60,278 nt of DNA from Pseudomonadota bacterium (GCA_021845505.1 JAJZVU010000022.1:1-60278), one strand, 5' to 3'. Positions 36,637 to 45,966 are shown, numbered from the stretch's first letter. Numbers and translations are program-made. Notes: generated by a model not told the origin, from the letters alone.

Positions 36637-38064
36637 ATGGACCATGACCTGATTGTCATCGGCGCCGGTCCCGGCGGCTACATCGCGGCGATCCGCGCCG
36701 CCCAGCTCGGCATGTCGGTGGCCTGCATCGACGAATGGAGCCGCGCCAACGGTGCGCCGGCACCCGGGGGCACCTGCACCAACGTCGGCTGCATTCCGTC
36801 GAAGGCGATGCTGCAGTCCTCCGAGCACTACGAGCACGTCGGCCACGGCATGGCCGAACACGGCATCGAGGTGGGGTCGGTCAAGCTGGACCTGGAGCGC
36901 ATGCTGGCGCGCAAGCGCAAGGTGGTCGAGCAGAACAACGACGGCATCCTGTACCTGTTCAAGAAGAACAAGGTCCGCTTCGTGCACGGCCACGCCGCGT
37001 TCACCGCGCGCACCGACTCGGGCTTCGAGGTCGCGGTCGGCGGCGCCGAGCCGGTGACCCTGCGCGCGCGCCAGGTGATCATCGCCACCGGTTCGCGCCC
37101 GCGCGCGCTGCCCGGGGTGGACTTCGACGAGCAGCGCGTGCTGTCCAACAGCGGCGCGCTGGCGCTGTCGAAGGTGCCCGAGCGCATGGGCATCATCGGC
37201 GCCGGAGTGATCGGGCTGGAGATGGGCTCGGTGTGGCGCCGCCTCGGCGCCAAGGTGACGGTGCTCGAGGCGCTGCCCGAGTTCCTGGGAGCGGCCGACG
37301 CCCAGGTGGCCAAGGAGGCGCTCAAGCAGTTCACCCGCCAGGGCCTGGACATCCAGCTCGGCGTCAAGATCACCGAAGTCAAGCCCGCCGCGCGCTCGGG
37401 CCCGGTGCGCCTGCTGTACACCGACTCCAAGGGCGCCGAGCAGAAGCTGGAAGTCGACGCGCTGATGGTGTCGATCGGGCGACTGCCTCATACCGAAGGC
37501 CTGGGACTCGACAAGGTCGGCCTCAAGCCCGACGAGCGCGGCTTCCTGGCGGTCGACGCCGACTGCCGCACCGAAGTGCCGGGGATCTGGGCCATCGGCG
37601 ACGTGGTGCGCGGCCCGATGCTGGCGCACAAGGCCGAGGAGGAGGGCGTCGCGGTGGCCGAGCGCCTGGCCGGGCAGAAGCCCCACGTGGACTTCAACAC
37701 CGTGCCCTGGGTGATCTACACCAGCCCCGAGATCGCCTGGGTGGGGCAGACCGAGCAGGCGCTGAAGGCCGCCGGGCGCGCCTACAAGGTGGGCAGCTTT
37801 CCCTTCCTGGCCAACGGCCGCGCGCGTGCGCTCGGCGACACCACCGGTTTCGTCAAGCTGCTCAGCGATGCGGCCAGCGACGCGATCCTGGGCGTGCACA
37901 TCATCGGTCCGCTGGCCTCGGAGCTCATCGCCGAGGCGGCGGTGGCGATGGAATTCAAGGCCAGCGCCGAGGACATCGCGCGCATCTGCCACGCCCATCC
38001 CACGCTGTCGGAGGCGATGAAGGAAGCCGCGCTGGCCAGCGACTCGCGGGCCCTGAACTTCTAG
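36637..38064 (+). CDS. lpd: Dihydrolipoyl dehydrogenase (E3 of 2-oxoglutarate dehydrogenase)
   Basis: A 475-residue E3 without a lipoyl domain, unlike lpdA at 18706. FAD-binding VIGAGPGGYIAAI at the N-terminus, redox-active cysteines in GGTCTNVGCIPSK near residue 50, NAD-binding IIGAGVIGLEMGSVW and the catalytic HAHPTLSEA near the C-terminus. I use ATG 36637 (GAGG six bases upstream); an in-frame GTG at 36625 overlaps the odhB stop. The dedicated copy presumably serves the 2-oxoglutarate complex and perhaps glycine cleavage. Confidence 0.95.
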   Translation: MDHDLIVIGAGPGGYIAAIRAAQLGMSVACIDEWSRANGAPAPGGTCTNVGCIPSKAMLQSSEHYEHVGHGMAEHGIEVGSVKLDLERMLARKRKVVEQNNDGILYLFKKNKVRFVHGHAAFTARTDSGFEVAVGGAEPVTLRARQVIIATGSRPRALPGVDFDEQRVLSNSGALALSKVPERMGIIGAGVIGLEMGSVWRRLGAKVTVLEALPEFLGAADAQVAKEALKQFTRQGLDIQLGVKITEVKPAARSGPVRLLYTDSKGAEQKLEVDALMVSIGRLPHTEGLGLDKVGLKPDERGFLAVDADCRTEVPGIWAIGDVVRGPMLAHKAEEEGVAVAERLAGQKPHVDFNTVPWVIYTSPEIAWVGQTEQALKAAGRAYKVGSFPFLANGRARALGDTTGFVKLLSDAASDAILGVHIIGPLASELIAEAAVAMEFKASAEDIARICHAHPTLSEAMKEAALASDSRALNF

Positions 38065-38111
38065 CGGTCCGGGTGCCGCGGGACCCCGCGGCACCGTACC
38101 CGGCGCTCCCG

Positions 38112-39209
38112 ATGAACTTCACCGAATACGCCCTGCGTCACCTGGGCGAGCGCGGCTTCGTGGCCGACTCCGCGCAGCGCGCGGCGATCGTGCGGCTGCA
38201 GCGAGCGCAGGACGAGTGGATCGACTACAAGTCGCGGCGCTCCAGCGCGGTGCGGCGGCTGCTCGTGCATCCGGAACTGCCGCGCGGGGTGTACCTGTGG
38301 GGTGGCGTCGGGCGAGGCAAGAGTTTCCTGATGGACGCCTTCCACGCCAGTGTTCCGGTGGTGCGCAAGACGCGCCTGCATTTCCACGAATTCATGCGCG
38401 AGGTACAGCGCGAACTGGCCGGGCTGCAGGGCACGCAGAATCCGCTGCAGGAACTCTCGCGCCGCATCGCGCGCAGGTTCCGGCTGATCTGCTTCGATGA
38501 GTTCCATATCAGCGACGTCACCGACGCGATGATCCTCGACCGGTTGCTGCAGGGGCTGTTCGACGACGGCGTGGTGTTGATGGCCACCAGCAACTTCCAC
38601 CCCGACCAGCTCTACCCCGACGGGCTGCACCGCGATCGCATCCTGCCGGCGATCGAGCGCCTGAAGCAGCACCTGGAGGTGGTGCAGGTCGATGCCGGGA
38701 TCGACTATCGCCAGCAGGCGCTGCGCCAGATGACCCTGTACCATCAGCCGCTGGACGCCGCTGCCGAGGCGGCGATGCGCGAGTGCTTCCAGCGCCTGGT
38801 CGACGGCCCCGACGAGGACCCGCTGCTGTCGGTGGAGGGGCGGGCGCTGCCCGCGCTGCGCCGGGCGGGAGGCGTCGCCTGGTTCGACTTCCAGACCCTG
38901 TGCAACACCCCTCGCTCGCAGAACGACTACCTCGAGCTGAGCAGCCGCTTCCACACGCTGTTGCTCAGCGGCGTGCCGCGCATGGGGCCGGAGCTGGCCA
39001 CCGCGGCGCGGCGCTTCACCTTGCTGGTCGACGTGCTGTACGACCGCGGGATCAAACTGGTGGTGTCGGCGGCGACGTCGCCGCAGGCGCTGTATCCGTC
39101 GGGGCCGCTGGCCTACGAATTCGAGCGCACGGTGTCGCGCCTTCTCGAGATGCAGACCCCCGCGTACCTGCAGCAGCAGCGGCGTGAAGTGCATACCGCG
39201 CTGACCTAG
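38112..39209 (+). CDS. zapE: Cell division protein ZapE (AFG1-like ATPase)
   Basis: A 365-residue AAA-type ATPase of the AFG1 family. Walker A GGVGRGKS at residues 64-71 and Walker B LICFDEFH follow the family pattern, with LMATSNFHPDQLYPDGL as a further signature. In E. coli ZapE interacts with FtsZ and is needed under some stress conditions. Linkage to odhA-odhB-lpd is common in betaproteobacteria. It follows lpd by 47 bases and its stop shares a base with the GTG of the next gene. Confidence 0.93.
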   Translation: MNFTEYALRHLGERGFVADSAQRAAIVRLQRAQDEWIDYKSRRSSAVRRLLVHPELPRGVYLWGGVGRGKSFLMDAFHASVPVVRKTRLHFHEFMREVQRELAGLQGTQNPLQELSRRIARRFRLICFDEFHISDVTDAMILDRLLQGLFDDGVVLMATSNFHPDQLYPDGLHRDRILPAIERLKQHLEVVQVDAGIDYRQQALRQMTLYHQPLDAAAEAAMRECFQRLVDGPDEDPLLSVEGRALPALRRAGGVAWFDFQTLCNTPRSQNDYLELSSRFHTLLLSGVPRMGPELATAARRFTLLVDVLYDRGIKLVVSAATSPQALYPSGPLAYEFERTVSRLLEMQTPAYLQQQRREVHTALT

Positions 39210-39982
39210 TGAGCCTGCCCGTGGCCATCACGACCTTGCGCCGCTTCGCGCGCAGCCTCGCCGGCGGCTCGCGTGCCTGGCTGCTCGCGCTGTCGCTGGG
39301 TTGCGCGGCGAGTGCCGCAGCGGCACCGCCGGCACCGCTTGCCAGCCAGCCGGCGTCGGCGCCGGCTGCGGCGCGGGCGCAGCGCCAGCTCGAGCGTGCC
39401 CGGCTGGAGCAGCGCAGACGGCAGCTCGACCGCGACTACGCGGCCGAGCGCGCCGCTTGCATGAGGCGCTTCCTGGTCTTCTCGTGCCTGGACGATGCCG
39501 CGCAGCGCCACCGCAGGTTGCGCGACGCCTTGCGCGCCCGCCAGCAGCACCTCGATCTGCTCGATCGCGAGCAACGCGCGAGCGAGCAGCGCGCGGCCAT
39601 CCGCCGCAGGCTCGCCGAGCATGCGGGCGGGGATGCGACGCAGGTGCTGTTGCAGCGCCGGCAGCGCCAGCAGCGTCAGCAGCAGGCGCAGCGCGAGCAG
39701 CGGCAGCGCGAGCAGGCGCCGGCGGCATCGGCGGCATCGGCGGCATCTGCGCCGGCGCGCGGCGCCCGCGGCCAGGGCGCGCGCCGGGTGCTGCCCGGGC
39801 CCCAGCAGGCCCCCGGCTTGCGCACCTCGGCATCGCAGGCGCAGGCGGCTCGCGCCAGCCAGCGCCAGCGCAGGCTGGACTACCTGCAACTGCAGAAGCG
39901 GGTTCGCCAGCAGCAACAAGGCCCGCCCGCGCCGCCGTTGCCCGTTCCGCCTGCCTCCGGGCCCTTGCCGCTGCCGCGCTGA
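39209..39982 (+). CDS. Exported Arg/Gln-rich coiled-coil protein of unknown function
   Basis: About 257 residues from GTG 39209 (or 253 from GTG 39221, which lies closer to the signal peptide). A Sec signal (WLLALSLGCAASAAAA) precedes a highly charged Arg/Gln helix region with predicted coiled coil (REQRQREQ and QRRQRQQRQQQ). Two cysteines sit in AACMRRFLVFSCLDDAAQRHRR, near residues 84 and 92. This pair with flanking Arg-rich helices recalls an uncharacterised Burkholderiales periplasmic family. The C-terminus is Pro-rich. No catalytic motif is seen. It abuts zapE, suggesting co-transcription. Low complexity makes similarity hard to judge. Confidence 0.65.
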   Translation: MSLPVAITTLRRFARSLAGGSRAWLLALSLGCAASAAAAPPAPLASQPASAPAAARAQRQLERARLEQRRRQLDRDYAAERAACMRRFLVFSCLDDAAQRHRRLRDALRARQQHLDLLDREQRASEQRAAIRRRLAEHAGGDATQVLLQRRQRQQRQQQAQREQRQREQAPAASAASAASAPARGARGQGARRVLPGPQQAPGLRTSASQAQAARASQRQRRLDYLQLQKRVRQQQQGPPAPPLPVPPASGPLPLPR

Positions 39983-40001
39983 AGCGCGGGGCGGCGCCCG
40001 C

Positions 40002-40856
40002 TCAGCGCCGCGGGGCCTTGACCGGCTTGGTGGGCGGCTGCGGCTCGATCCATTCGGGGAATTCGATCCGGGGCGGAGCCGGGCGGGGTGCCGCGGGTGG
40101 CTCGCTGAGCTTGAGAACCGCCAGCGACAGGTTGTCGCCGTGGCCAGCCGCGCGCAGGCGTGCCTTGTTGACCAGGGCCTCGCAGGCCTCGCGGGGATCC
40201 AGCGCATCGAGCGTGGCGCCGAGCTCGGGATCGAGGAAATAGTGCCAGACTCCGTCGCTGCACAGCAGCAGGCTGTCGCCCGCCTGCAGCTGCAGGCTCT
40301 CGAAGCTGAAGGGCGGGTCCTCGGCCGTGCCCAGGCTGGCGGTCAGCACATTGCTCATCGGATGGCTGCGCGCCATCGCCTCGGTCAGCTCGCCGCGGTC
40401 GATCAGGTCCTGCACGTACGAATGGTCGCGGGTGCGGCGCTGCAACTGGCCGCCGCGGAACAGGTGGATGCGCGAGTCGCCGACATGGGCCCACCAGCAC
40501 AGCCCCTCGGCGTGCAGCAGCGCGCAGGCGACGGTCGAGTGCGGTTCCTGCTCGGCGGACATGGCCGTCAGCCGGATCATGCTGTGCGCTTCCTGCAGCA
40601 AGGTCTTGAGCAGCACGGCCGGGTCGTCGGCGGCGGGGATGTAGCGCTCGAACAACTGCTGCGCGGTGATCATCACCTGGTCGGCGGCCATGCGCCCGCC
40701 GCTGCGCCCGCCCATGCCGTCGGCGACCACCGCCAGCACCGCGCCGCGCACCCGCGGATGGGCGAAGACCTCGACGCGGTCCTGCTGGTATTGGCGATCC
40801 CCGCGGTGGGTGCCGGTGGCCGCCTGCAGTTGCAGGCGATTGCGAGCTGGATTCAT
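40002..40856 (-). CDS. PP2C-family serine/threonine protein phosphatase
   Basis: A 284-residue Stp1/PphA-like PPM phosphatase. Metal-binding residues are in place: D20 (GTHRGDRQYQQD), D46 (VVADGMGG), the later LLLCSDGVW, and GHGDNLSLAVLKL near the C-terminal end of the domain. It dephosphorylates Ser/Thr targets using two metal ions. A Pro-rich tail follows. No Hanks-type kinase or FHA protein is visible nearby, so its partner is elsewhere or absent. It is divergent from the helicase gene, with about 245 bases between the starts. Confidence 0.9.
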   Translation of the reverse strand: MNPARNRLQLQAATGTHRGDRQYQQDRVEVFAHPRVRGAVLAVVADGMGGRSGGRMAADQVMITAQQLFERYIPAADDPAVLLKTLLQEAHSMIRLTAMSAEQEPHSTVACALLHAEGLCWWAHVGDSRIHLFRGGQLQRRTRDHSYVQDLIDRGELTEAMARSHPMSNVLTASLGTAEDPPFSFESLQLQAGDSLLLCSDGVWHYFLDPELGATLDALDPREACEALVNKARLRAAGHGDNLSLAVLKLSEPPAAPRPAPPRIEFPEWIEPQPPTKPVKAPRR

Positions 40857-41101
40857 CGAGTGGTCAAGGTCCCTACAATCGCTGCTGTCGTCGCGCCGGC
40901 TGCCCGCCTGCCGACGCGGCGCGGCGCGGCCGGCTCCGGCCACCACCGCGCCCTTCCTGGCCCTTGCGCCCGCAGCCCGGGTGCGACACCCCGAGCCGGC
41001 CCGCGGGCCGCAGCAGCTGTTTGAACCAGCCCCAGCACGATGTAGGGCATTGTAGGCATGCCGCGAGCGCGGCCGGCGATGCCCTGACCGACGCCCATCC
41101 G

Positions 41102-43126
41102 GTGTGGGGCAGCCAGGGCCTGCTCGCGGCCGCGCTGCCCGGCTGGCGCTGCCGCTCCGGCCAGCGCGCGCTCGCCGAGGCCGTGGGCGAGGCCATCGAA
41201 CGCCAGGGCATCGTGCTGGCCGAGGCAGGCACCGGTACCGGCAAGACCCTGGCGTACCTGGTGCCGGCGCTGCTTTCGGGCCAGCGTCTGGTCGTTTCCA
41301 CCGCAACCCGCGCGCTGCAGGACCAGTTGCACCGCAAGGACCTGCCGCTGGCCTGCCAGGCGCTGGGGCTGCAGGTGCGCGCGGCGGTGCTCAAGGGGCG
41401 GGGCAACTACGTGTGCCGCTATCGGCTGCAGCGCGCGGGCGAGCAGGCACTGCTCGACAGCCGCGCAGCGGTGCAGCAGCTGCACCGCGTGCAGCGCTTC
41501 GCGGCCGGCAGCGCCGACGGCGACCTGTCGGGCATGCCGGGCCTGGACGAAAAGTCCGCGGTGCTGCCGCTGGTCACTTCGACCCGCGACAACTGCCTGG
41601 GTTCGGAGTGCCCTGACTTCCGGCAGTGCTTTGTCATGAAGGCGCGACGCGAGGCGCTGGCGGCCGACGTGGTGGTGGTCAACCACCATCTGTTCTTCGC
41701 CGACCTGGCGTTGCGCGGCGAAGGCGTCGCCGAGTTGCTGCCGGCGGCCACCACCGTGGTGCTCGACGAGGCGCACCAGCTCGCCGACATCGGAACCCAG
41801 TTCCTCGGCCAGACGGTGGGTACCGCGCAGGCGCAGGAGCTGGCACGCGACAGCCAGGCCTGCGGGCTGCAGCATGCGCGCGGCCTGGCCGACTGGGCCC
41901 AGCTGGCGGCCGGCCTGCTGCGCGCAGCGCGCGAGCTGCGGCTGTGCGCCGGGGTCGGCGCGCAGCGCATGGACTGGGCGCAGGCGCGCTCGCTGGCCGG
42001 ATGGGATGCGGCCGTGCAGGGCTGGCGCGACGCGCTCGACCGGCTGGCCGCCGCGTTGACCCAGGTCGAGGCCGCGGCGCCCGAATTCACCCGCCTGGTC
42101 GAGCGCTGCCGCGAACAGCAGCGGCTGCTTGCCGCCTGGCAGGACCCGGCCGCGCCGGCGGGCCAGCCCGAGGCGCAGGCGCAGGCGCCGCAGCCGACCG
42201 CGGTGGCCGAGGAACAGGTGCGCTGGCTCGATGTCGGGCAGCAGCACCTGCGGCTGCAGTCGACCCCGCTGGGCATAGGACCGGCGTTTTCGGCGCTGCT
42301 CGCCGAGCGCGCGCAGGCCTGGGTACTGGTGTCGGCCACGCTGACCATGGACGGGAGTTTTCGCTACGCGCGCGCGCGGCTCGGACTCGGCGAGGGCAGC
42401 CCGGCATTGCGGCCCGGCGCCGCGCCCGGCGCCACCGCCGGGCTCGACACCCCGCGGCTGCGCGAGCTGCGCCTGCCCAGCCCATTCGACTACCCGCGCC
42501 AGACCCGCCTGCTGGTGCCGCGACGCGATTTCCACCCCAGCCATGGCGACCACGCGGCGCGCGTGGCCGAACTGGCAGCCCGCCTGGTCGCCGCCAATCC
42601 CGGCGGCAGCCTGGTGCTGTGCACCACGTTGCGCGCGATGGCCCGCATTGCCGCGCGGCTGCGCGAACTGCTGCCGGCCACGCGGCCGGTGCTCGAGCAG
42701 TCCAGCGAGTCCAAGGCCGTGCTGTTGCAGCGCTTCGCCAGCGATGCCCGCGCGGTGCTGGTCGGCAGCCACAGCTTCTGGGAAGGCGTGGACTTTCCCG
42801 GTGAACAGCTGACCCTGGTGGTGATCGACAAGCTGCCTTTCGCGCCGCCGGACGATCCGCTGGTGGCCGCTCGCCTGGCGCGGCTGCAGGCAGCGGGGCG
42901 CAACGGATTCCTGGACTATTCGCTGCCGCAGGCAGCGCTGGCCCTGCAGCAAGGCGCCGGCAGGCTGGTGCGCGGCGAGGACGACTGGGGGGTGCTGGCG
43001 GTGTGCGACCAGCGGCTGCTGGCCAGCGCCTGGGGCGCGCGGCTGCTGGCCTCGCTGCCCGCGTTCAGCCTGACCGACTCGGTCGAGCAGGCGCTGGAGT
43101 TCCTGCGCTGCGGCGCAGCCGGCTGA
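41102..43126 (+). CDS. DinG-like ATP-dependent DNA helicase with iron-sulfur cluster
   Basis: An XPD/DinG-family superfamily 2 helicase, about 674 residues from GTG 41102. Walker A AEAGTGTGKT near residue 38, DEAH in VVLDEAHQLAD, and C-terminal helicase motifs in VGSHSFWEGVDFPGE. Four cysteines (near residue 105 in NYVC, then NCLGSEC and RQC) are placed as the 4Fe-4S cluster ligands of XPD/DinG. It probably unwinds damaged or structured DNA 5' to 3'. The start is unsure: TTG 41021 and TTG 40964 are in frame and none has a clear ribosome-binding site. YoaA-type paralogue is an alternative name. Confidence 0.88.
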   Translation: MWGSQGLLAAALPGWRCRSGQRALAEAVGEAIERQGIVLAEAGTGTGKTLAYLVPALLSGQRLVVSTATRALQDQLHRKDLPLACQALGLQVRAAVLKGRGNYVCRYRLQRAGEQALLDSRAAVQQLHRVQRFAAGSADGDLSGMPGLDEKSAVLPLVTSTRDNCLGSECPDFRQCFVMKARREALAADVVVVNHHLFFADLALRGEGVAELLPAATTVVLDEAHQLADIGTQFLGQTVGTAQAQELARDSQACGLQHARGLADWAQLAAGLLRAARELRLCAGVGAQRMDWAQARSLAGWDAAVQGWRDALDRLAAALTQVEAAAPEFTRLVERCREQQRLLAAWQDPAAPAGQPEAQAQAPQPTAVAEEQVRWLDVGQQHLRLQSTPLGIGPAFSALLAERAQAWVLVSATLTMDGSFRYARARLGLGEGSPALRPGAAPGATAGLDTPRLRELRLPSPFDYPRQTRLLVPRRDFHPSHGDHAARVAELAARLVAANPGGSLVLCTTLRAMARIAARLRELLPATRPVLEQSSESKAVLLQRFASDARAVLVGSHSFWEGVDFPGEQLTLVVIDKLPFAPPDDPLVAARLARLQAAGRNGFLDYSLPQAALALQQGAGRLVRGEDDWGVLAVCDQRLLASAWGARLLASLPAFSLTDSVEQALEFLRCGAAG

Positions 43127-43132
43127 CCGCGC

Positions 43133-43963
43133 TCACCAAAGGCTCCACCACGGCGACTCGTTGTCCGGCAGCTTGCCGCCGAGGTAGGGGCTGTGGGGGT
43201 AGTTCAGGCGCAGCACGCGCTCGGTATCGTCGCGCAACTGGGTCAGGCCCAGCTTGTCGTAGCTGTCCATCAGCACGCCCAGCGCGAGCTGGGTGGCCGG
43301 GGTGTCGGGATAGTCGCGCAGGGTCAGCTGGGCGCGGTCGGCCGCCGCCACGTAGGCCCGCTGGTGGTAATAGAACAGCGCGACGTGGGCGTCGTACTGC
43401 CCCAGCGAGTTGACGATGTAGCGCATGCGCTCGCGCGCATCGGCGGCGTACTTGCTGTGGGGAAAGCGCGTCACCAGCTGCTTGAAGGCCTCGAACGACT
43501 CCTTCGCGCCACGCTGGTCGCGTTCGTACTGCGCCTGGTCGGCGATCTTGGAGAACAGCGTCTGGTTGTCGTAGAAATTGATCAATCCCTTCAGATACAG
43601 CACGTAATCGACCGCGGGATTGTTGGGGTAGACCTTCAGGAAGCGATCGCACGCGGCCAGCGCCTGCGTGCGGTCGTCCTGCTTGTAGTAACCGTAGGCG
43701 ACCTCGATCAGCGCCTGCTGCGCCAGCACCCCGTAGGGGTAGCGCGACTCGAGCTTTTCGTAGTACTTGGTCGCCGTGTCGTAGGCGCCGTTGGCCATTT
43801 CGTTGCGCGCCTCGCTGTACAGCTTGGCGGCCGACCAGCCGGCGGTGATGTCGGTGTTGCCGCTGGAGGCGCAGGCGCCCAGCGCCAGCACGCCCGCAGT
43901 CAGCACTGCGCGCAACAGCCAGCGCGCGCTGCGCGTGCCGGTTCGGGAGGCAAGGCGATTCAC
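43133..43963 (-). CDS. bamD: Outer membrane protein assembly factor BamD
   Basis: A 276-residue lipoprotein with lipobox LGAC (Cys31) followed by tetratricopeptide-like repeats (for example YSEARNEMANGAYDTATKYYEKLESR). BamD binds BamA and is essential for outer-membrane beta-barrel insertion. It is convergent with the DinG-like gene (six bases between stops) and divergent from rluD, an arrangement widely conserved in proteobacteria. Slightly longer at the N-terminus than E. coli BamD (245). Confidence 0.95.
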   Translation of the reverse strand: MNRLASRTGTRSARWLLRAVLTAGVLALGACASSGNTDITAGWSAAKLYSEARNEMANGAYDTATKYYEKLESRYPYGVLAQQALIEVAYGYYKQDDRTQALAACDRFLKVYPNNPAVDYVLYLKGLINFYDNQTLFSKIADQAQYERDQRGAKESFEAFKQLVTRFPHSKYAADARERMRYIVNSLGQYDAHVALFYYHQRAYVAAADRAQLTLRDYPDTPATQLALGVLMDSYDKLGLTQLRDDTERVLRLNYPHSPYLGGKLPDNESPWWSLW

Positions 43964-44062
43964 GTAGGTGCTCGAGGTAGTTGCGCCAAGCGGACCATTA
44001 TAGGAAGCCCCTCGGCCGGGACCGGGCAGTCGCGTCGCAGCCCCTTGCAGTATGCTGGCGCG

Positions 44063-45124
44063 ATGCCCGCAGCCGATTCCCCGCAGTCACCCGGCGCGCC
44101 TGCGGCGGCGCCTCCGCACGGCGACGACGCCGAGGAGCCGCAGTCCGGCGAGGCGCAGCTGCTGCGCGCGCGCATCCCGGCCGAAGCCGCCGGCGAGCGG
44201 CTCGACAAGGTGCTGGCGCAACTCTTCGGAGCCTTCTCCCGCAGCCGCCTGCGCGCCTGGTGCGAGGCCGGCCTGGTCAGCATGGCGGGCGCCGTCGCGG
44301 CGCCGCGCAGCAAGGCGCGAGCCGGCTCGGAAGTATGCCTGCAGGTGCCTGCCGACCCCGAGGCCGCGGCCTTTGCCGCCGAGCCGCTGGACCTGCAGCT
44401 GGTGTGGGACGACGCCGACCTGGCGGTGATCGACAAGCCCGCCGGGCTGGTCGTGCATCCGGCCGCGGGCAACTGGAGCGGCACCCTGCTCAATGGCCTG
44501 CTGGCGCGCTTTCCCGACTCGGCAGGGCTGCCGCGGGCGGGAATCGTGCATCGCCTGGACAAGGACACCAGCGGGCTGATGGTGGTGGCGCGCAGCCTGC
44601 GCGCCTACACCGACCTGGTGCGCCAGTTGCAGCAGCGCAGTGTCAGCCGGCAATACCTGGCGCTGGCCTGGGGCCTGCTCGCGCAGCCGACCTGGGTGGA
44701 CGCGCCGATCGGCCGCCATCCCCGCGATCGCCTGCGCATGGCGGTGGTGGCCGGCGGCAAGCCGGCGCGCACCCGCTTCAGCAGCCTGGGCAGTTGCACC
44801 GGCGCGCACGGCACCGTCAGCGCGCTGCGCTGCGAGCTGCAAAGCGGGCGCACCCACCAGATCCGGGTGCACGCCCAGCACCTGGGGCTGCCGCTGCTGG
44901 GCGATCCGCTGTACGGCCGGCGCGCCGCGCCGCAGCTGGCCTTGCGACGCCAGGCCTTGCACGCCGCGCTGCTGTGTCTGCGCCACCCGGGCAGCGCGCA
45001 GTGGATGCAATGGCATTCGCCGGTGCCCGCGGATATCGTCGACGCCTGGCGCGACCAGGGTGGCGACCCCGCGCGCCTCGATTGCAGCGCGTGGAGCGCG
45101 GCACCCGCCGAGGAGCAGGCATGA
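44063..45124 (+). CDS. rluD: 23S rRNA pseudouridine synthase RluD
   Basis: A 353-residue RluA-family enzyme that makes pseudouridines in helix 69 of 23S rRNA (1911, 1915, 1917 in E. coli numbering). An S4 RNA-binding domain (GERLDKVLAQLFGAFSRSRL) follows an Ala/Pro-rich N-terminal extension of about 35 residues; the catalytic Asp166 is in HRLDKDTSG. Its stop overlaps the pgeF ATG. Divergent from bamD and coupled to pgeF, which supports RluD over the paralogues RluA and RluC. Confidence 0.93.
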   Translation: MPAADSPQSPGAPAAAPPHGDDAEEPQSGEAQLLRARIPAEAAGERLDKVLAQLFGAFSRSRLRAWCEAGLVSMAGAVAAPRSKARAGSEVCLQVPADPEAAAFAAEPLDLQLVWDDADLAVIDKPAGLVVHPAAGNWSGTLLNGLLARFPDSAGLPRAGIVHRLDKDTSGLMVVARSLRAYTDLVRQLQQRSVSRQYLALAWGLLAQPTWVDAPIGRHPRDRLRMAVVAGGKPARTRFSSLGSCTGAHGTVSALRCELQSGRTHQIRVHAQHLGLPLLGDPLYGRRAAPQLALRRQALHAALLCLRHPGSAQWMQWHSPVPADIVDAWRDQGGDPARLDCSAWSAAPAEEQA

Positions 45125-45921
45125 ACCCGCCGCGCATGCCGCAGTGGCCGCGCTCCTGGCGGCTGGTTCCCTGGCCCGGCAACCCGCGGGTGCGCGGCCT
45201 GTTCACCAGCCGCGAGGGCGGCACCAGCGGCGGGGCCTACGGCTGCGCGGGTGGCGGCGGCATGAACCTGGGCGATCACGTGGGCGACGATGCGCAGGCG
45301 GTGCAGCGCAACCGCAGCCTGCTGGCCGAATGGCTGGCGGGGGTCGAGCCGGCGTGGCTGCAGCAGGTGCACGGCACCGACGTGGCCGCGCTGGACGACT
45401 GGCGCACCGGGCAGTCGCCGCGTGCCGACGCCGCGGTGCGCCTGCGCGCAGGCGTGGCCGCCAGCGTGCTGGTGGCCGACTGCCTGCCGGTGCTGCTGGC
45501 GGCGCCCTCCGGGCGCGGCGTCGCGGCGGCCCACGCCGGCTGGCGCGGACTGGCTGCCGGCGTGCTCGAGCGCGCGGCGGCCGCGCTGGCACGCGGCGCA
45601 GCATGCCGTGGCGAGGATCTGCAGGCCTGGCTGGGGCCGGCGATCGGCCCTGGACATTTCGAGGTCGGCGACGAAGTGCGCGCGGCCTTTGTCGCGATCG
45701 ACGCGGGCGCCGGCGTCGCGTTCGCCCCCGCGGCCGGCGAGGGCAAGTGGATGGCCGACCTGTTCGAGCTGGCGCGCATGCGCCTGCAGGCCGCCGGCGT
45801 ACCGAGGGAATCGATTTTCGGAGGCGGGCTGTGCACCTTCTCCGATCCGGCCCGCTATTACAGTTTCCGCCGTGACCGAATCACCGGACGCCAGGCCGGG
45901 CTGGTCTGGCTGGCAGGTTGA
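45121..45921 (+). CDS. pgeF: PgeF/YfiH-family peptidoglycan editing protein
   Basis: A 266-residue cytoplasmic protein of the former laccase-domain (multicopper polyphenol oxidase) family. In E. coli YfiH (PgeF) prevents misincorporation of L-Ser at the second position of the stem peptide; purine nucleoside phosphorylase activity has also been reported for family members. The metal-site motifs QQVHGTD, VADCLPVLL and AAHAGWRGL are intact. ATG 45121 overlaps the rluD stop (ATGA), indicating coupling. Confidence 0.92.
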   Translation: MNPPRMPQWPRSWRLVPWPGNPRVRGLFTSREGGTSGGAYGCAGGGGMNLGDHVGDDAQAVQRNRSLLAEWLAGVEPAWLQQVHGTDVAALDDWRTGQSPRADAAVRLRAGVAASVLVADCLPVLLAAPSGRGVAAAHAGWRGLAAGVLERAAAALARGAACRGEDLQAWLGPAIGPGHFEVGDEVRAAFVAIDAGAGVAFAPAAGEGKWMADLFELARMRLQAAGVPRESIFGGGLCTFSDPARYYSFRRDRITGRQAGLVWLAG

Positions 45922-45934
45922 TCCGGCCGACGCG

Positions 45935-45963
45935 TTGACACCCGCAAGCCTTTGTTCAAGAAT
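45935..45963 (+). promoter_or_regulatory. Candidate promoter P1 of phaC
   Basis: A perfect TTGACA (45935-45940), a 17-base spacer and AAGAAT (45958-45963, four of six). It starts 14 bases after the pgeF stop and would give a leader of about 170 bases before the phaC ATG. Good sigma-70 candidate by sequence; not mapped. Confidence 0.55.
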
Positions 45964-45966
45964 GGT

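Noticed and set aside
40857-41101. A small gene between the PP2C phosphatase and the helicase
   Set aside because: The short ATG frames there (for example 41058) stop within a few codons; the region is better read as promoter DNA or an extended helicase N-terminus.
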